Position numbers and translations under genes: made by a program. Shown here piece by piece: positions 61,682-64,000 of a DNA stretch of 64,000 nt. Below the pieces are notes generated by a model. That model was not told where the DNA came from. It saw only the letters and a program-made list of their open reading frames with translations, and did not search any database. Numbering within the stretch: position 1 is the stretch's first letter; each line of letters starts with the position of its first letter. Source of the stretch: Corynebacterium atrinae (lineage in GTDB: Bacteria > Actinomycetota > Actinomycetes > Mycobacteriales > Mycobacteriaceae); NCBI RefSeq assembly GCF_030408455.1, contig NZ_CP046977.1:2108001-2172000 (forward strand), written 5' to 3'.

Positions 61682-61760
61682 GTACCTGAGACAGCATACC
61701 TTGTCGGAGCTCGGACCCAGAACTAAGCCTTTTGATTGATGGAGGGTAGGGTGTGTAACC

Positions 61761-62192
61761 GTGAGCGACGACAACGGTAAGAAGCGGGAGCGGAAGAGGG
61801 TGCGGGCCTCGCACCTGGTGTTTCTCACTCTCGCTGTTGGCTGCACGCTGGCGCTAGCTTGGTGGCAGTGGACTCGGTTCCAGGAAGGATCGGGCACGTT
61901 CCAAAATCTGGGGTATGCGCTGCAGTGGCCGCTGTTTGGGGCGTTTTTTATCTTCGCGTATCGCAAGTATTTGGAGTATGAGAACGACATGATTGAGGCG
62001 TCGAATAGCGCCGATGACGTGGAGTTTCTCTACCAGGCGGATGCGAAGAGGTTCCGTGAGCAGGTCACGGAGATCGATGAGGATTTCCTGCCCGAGCGTC
62101 CCACTATTGACGTCGACACTTTCAATGAGATCAACACGCCGCGCCGTGGCGCTTCCCGAAACCGCACAGACAACGGAGAACCCACCACATGA
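61761..62192 (+). CDS. Two-helix membrane protein, actinobacterial conserved type
   Basis: A 143-residue protein: basic N-terminus, helices LVFLTLAVGCTLALAWWQW and LGYALQWPLFGAFFIFAYRK, then an acidic cytoplasmic tail. GTG 61761 lies 8 nt behind TAGGGT (61747-61752). Its stop overlaps the DUF3817 gene by 4 bp. I remember similar gene pairs in Corynebacteriales, but the function is not known to me. Confidence 0.78.
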   Translation: MSDDNGKKRERKRVRASHLVFLTLAVGCTLALAWWQWTRFQEGSGTFQNLGYALQWPLFGAFFIFAYRKYLEYENDMIEASNSADDVEFLYQADAKRFREQVTEIDEDFLPERPTIDVDTFNEINTPRRGASRNRTDNGEPTT

Positions 62193-62548
62193 CCACTCAG
62201 TCCACCGCTAAGATCCATCCCGAGCGTCAGAGGCGGGTTGCCAACGCCCTCAAGTTCTTTTCCGTGTCAGCCTGGGTGACCGGCGTTTTCTTGCTGATCC
62301 TGGTCGTTCGCATGGTGCTGGAGTACGTGCTCAAGGTGGAAATCCCGGAGTGGGCGACGTGGGTGGCCATTTTGCACGGGTGGGCGTTCATCATTTATCT
62401 GCTGTCGGTCCTCAACTTGGGTCTGAAGGCCCGCTGGAAGCCGGTCGTGTGGTTCACCACCGCGATTGCTGGCGTGGTGCCTTTCTTGTCCTTCATTGTG
62501 GAAGCTAATCGACGCCGCGAGGTCAAGGCCGCTTTCCACCTCGACTAG
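62189..62548 (+). CDS. DUF3817-family membrane protein
   Basis: A 119-residue protein with three to four helices: [60 protein letters not shown], ending in a basic tail (EANRRREV). The FxxxHGWxFIIY pattern is typical of DUF3817. Coupled to the preceding gene by an ATGA overlap. Confidence 0.82.
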   Translation: MTTQSTAKIHPERQRRVANALKFFSVSAWVTGVFLLILVVRMVLEYVLKVEIPEWATWVAILHGWAFIIYLLSVLNLGLKARWKPVVWFTTAIAGVVPFLSFIVEANRRREVKAAFHLD

Positions 62549-62576
62549 CAGCACCAATGCGTGACAATGTAGGGGC

Positions 62577-63063
62577 ATGAAACTACCTGCAGCCCTCGTG
62601 GCACTTTTGGCGTCCGAAGTTGTGGTTGGGTGTAGTGCTACCGCCACCGAGGCTCTTCAGTGTTCCAGCCGGTAGACCCCGACACGTTGCGCGCGGAGGA
62701 CGGGAGCTACCGGTTTTCGTTTTCCAATCGCAGTCGGTGCATTATCGGCGGTGGGTTGTCGGAGTCTCCGATCGTATGCGAGCTGGATCCCGCGGAGCCG
62801 ATGCCCACTCGTTTAGGCGGCAAAAGCCGGGGTATCGAGTTGGCGAACGGCATGTTCGTCCCCAGCGAATTGCTTGCCGACGCCTCACCGCGGATGCGGT
62901 TCCCCTAGGTTTCCAGAGCGAACTTCGAGTGGAAGGGTTCTTCATCATGCAAGAACCGGTTGATGAGCTAGCTTTCAACCACGAGTCGGGAGCTGCGTTC
63001 TTCATGGCGGAGCGGCAGCCGTCATTCCCGTTGCCTCCCGAGGACCCGGAGGTGTTTGGCTAG
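62577..63063 (+). pseudogene. Lipoprotein gene with two frameshifts
   Basis: An ATG at 62577 starts a lipoprotein signal (MKLPAALVALLASEVVVGCS, lipobox VVGC). After about 62655 the protein continues in a second frame (VDPDTLRAEDGSYRFSFSNR, SRCIIGGGLSESPIVCELD) and after about 62900 in a third (QEPVDELAFNHESGAAFFMA to VFG, stop at 63061-63063). GACAAT lies 8 nt before the ATG. Either a decayed gene or sequencing indels. Confidence 0.6.
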
Positions 63064-63977
63064 TCGAAGACGACGGTGCGGTTGCCGTAGACGAGGACGC
63101 GGTCTTCGAGGTGGTAGCGCAGCCCGCGGGCGAGGACTCGTTTTTCGGCGTCGCGGCCGAGGCGTTGCATTTCTTCGGGGGTGTCTTTGTGGCTGACGCG
63201 GATGACGTCTTGTTCGATGATGGGGCCGTCGTCGAGGTCGGGGGTGGCGTAGTGGCAGGTGGCGCCGATGAGTTTCACGCCGCGTTTGTGGGCCTGGTGG
63301 TAGGGGCGGGCGCCCATGAAGGAGGGCAGGAAGCTGTGGTGGATGTTGAGGACGCGTCCGGCCCACATTTCACAGAAGTCGGGTGGGAGGATTTGCATGA
63401 AGCGGGCGAGGACGATGGCGTCGGGCTCGTAGCCGTTGACAATGCTGGCCACATCTTCAAAGGCGCGGCGCTTGCCCACTGCATCTTTGGGAAAGGGAAC
63501 GTGGTGGAAGGGGACGCCGTGGTTTTCGGCGATGTAGGCCAGGTTGTCGTGGTTGCCGACGACGGCGACGACTTCCATGGGGTAGTCGTTTTCCGCGACG
63601 CGGCCCAGCAGGTCGTGGAGGCAGTGGCCTTCGCGGGAGACGAGGAGGACGGCTTTCTTGAGCTCGGCGGTGTCCCAGAGGCGCCAGTGGGCTCGGGGGC
63701 CGAATTCTGCGGCGACGGGGGCGAAGGCTTCGCGGAGATCTTCGATCGTTTCGGAGACTGATTCGGCGCGGATGGCCTGGCGGGTGAAGAACCAGTTGTT
63801 CTCGGGGTCGGTGAAGTAGGCGGCTTCGGTAATCCAGCCACCCTTGTCCGCGAGGAAGGTCGAAAGTTTGGCGACGATCCCCGTGGCGTCCGGGCACCCG
63901 AGGGTGAGCACGTACTGGCGCTCGCCGGTGGGGGTGCTGGGTCGGTTGCGGGGATCGTCGGTACGCAGCGGAGTCAT
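63060..63977 (-). CDS. purU: Formyltetrahydrofolate deformylase
   Basis: A 305-residue enzyme that hydrolyses 10-formyl-THF to formate and THF, balancing one-carbon units. An N-terminal ACT domain (YVLTLGCPDATGIVAKLSTF) is followed by the formyltransferase fold with VLNIHHSFLPSFMGARPYHQ (catalytic Asn and His) and YATPDLDDGPIIEQDV (catalytic Asp). ATG 63977 (MTPLRTDDP) lies 7 nt behind TAATAT, so it is preferred to 63986. It is convergent with the decayed lipoprotein gene; the stops nearly touch. Confidence 0.92.
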   Translation of the reverse strand: MTPLRTDDPRNRPSTPTGERQYVLTLGCPDATGIVAKLSTFLADKGGWITEAAYFTDPENNWFFTRQAIRAESVSETIEDLREAFAPVAAEFGPRAHWRLWDTAELKKAVLLVSREGHCLHDLLGRVAENDYPMEVVAVVGNHDNLAYIAENHGVPFHHVPFPKDAVGKRRAFEDVASIVNGYEPDAIVLARFMQILPPDFCEMWAGRVLNIHHSFLPSFMGARPYHQAHKRGVKLIGATCHYATPDLDDGPIIEQDVIRVSHKDTPEEMQRLGRDAEKRVLARGLRYHLEDRVLVYGNRTVVFD

Positions 63978-64000
63978 TCCTGGCATATTAGTCCGCCAGG

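Overview
The window looks like a chromosomal segment of a Corynebacterium species or a close relative. The evidence is a high-GC background, a C50-carotenoid operon (crtI-crtYe-crtYf-crtEb), a Cg10062-type tautomerase, a DUF3817 gene, several IS6-family (IS1628-like) elements, and many genes whose start codon lies 6-8 nt behind a TANNNT box (leaderless transcription, common in corynebacteria). I had no database access, so all family calls come from reading motifs.

Layout. 1-2474: end of a carotenoid operon and a cut peptidase gene. 2475-9522: IS6 copy, Fic protein, a cadmium module (cadD-cmtR, paired palindromes, serine recombinase, Tn402-like end), a broken transposase joined to a DASS transporter fragment, and an intact IS5-type element. 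9606-12066: broken OLD-like ATPase and an intact Abi_2/AbiF-type HEPN protein preceded by a predicted short terminator-ended RNA. 12127-17954: IS6 relic, cytochrome b5-like protein with divergent TetR regulator, then a two-component system and a peptide-antibiotic-type ABC exporter of less GC-rich composition. 18066-19076: IS6 and a partial tandem copy. 19088-24230: carbonic anhydrase and mutY back to back, a two-component system, an erythromycin-esterase-like protein, and a lipase cut by the next IS6. 24231-32444: IS6, a frameshifted membrane protein, a 1120-residue single-chain restriction-modification enzyme, an Abi_C remnant cut by an ISL3 element, and SGNH-hydrolase and histidine-phosphatase remnants. 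32462-41454: tautomerase, resolvase with a three-part res site, a small ABC operon, an XRE-regulated membrane gene, an IS6 relic, and a SulP/GT87 block flanked by two MerR genes. 41753-45415: IS3 cut by IS6, which also cuts an SMC-like ATPase. 45543-51138: Tn402/Tn5053-like tniA-tniB-tniQ with a second cadD, ended by nested IS6 copies. 51224-57985: membrane protein, frameshifted IS1380 transposase, truncated IS6, lipoprotein, a GmrSD-type nuclease fused to an alkyltransferase-like domain, a tiny double zinc-knuckle protein, a 31-bp perfect hairpin, and an MmeI-type C-terminal remnant. 58001-63977: structured leader, PRD regulator, alcohol dehydrogenase, frameshifted AbiEi-DUF559 gene, palindromic repeats, tRNA-Leu, two membrane proteins, a decayed lipoprotein and purU.

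How it fits together. Much of the window is a defence-gene region (Fic, OLD-like, AbiF, single-chain RM, Abi_C, RloC-like ATPase, GmrSD-ATL, MmeI remnant, AbiEi-DUF559) repeatedly cut and rearranged by IS6-family elements. I count at least ten IS6 footprints. At the three element boundaries I compared (2475-3312, 18066-18895, 24231-25073) I found no target duplication, which suggests recombination between copies. The two cadmium modules look like complementary halves of one Tn402-like transposon. The candidates most worth following for undescribed biology are the AbiF protein with its adjacent predicted RNA, the GmrSD-ATL fusion with its double zinc-knuckle neighbour, and the perfect hairpin next to them.
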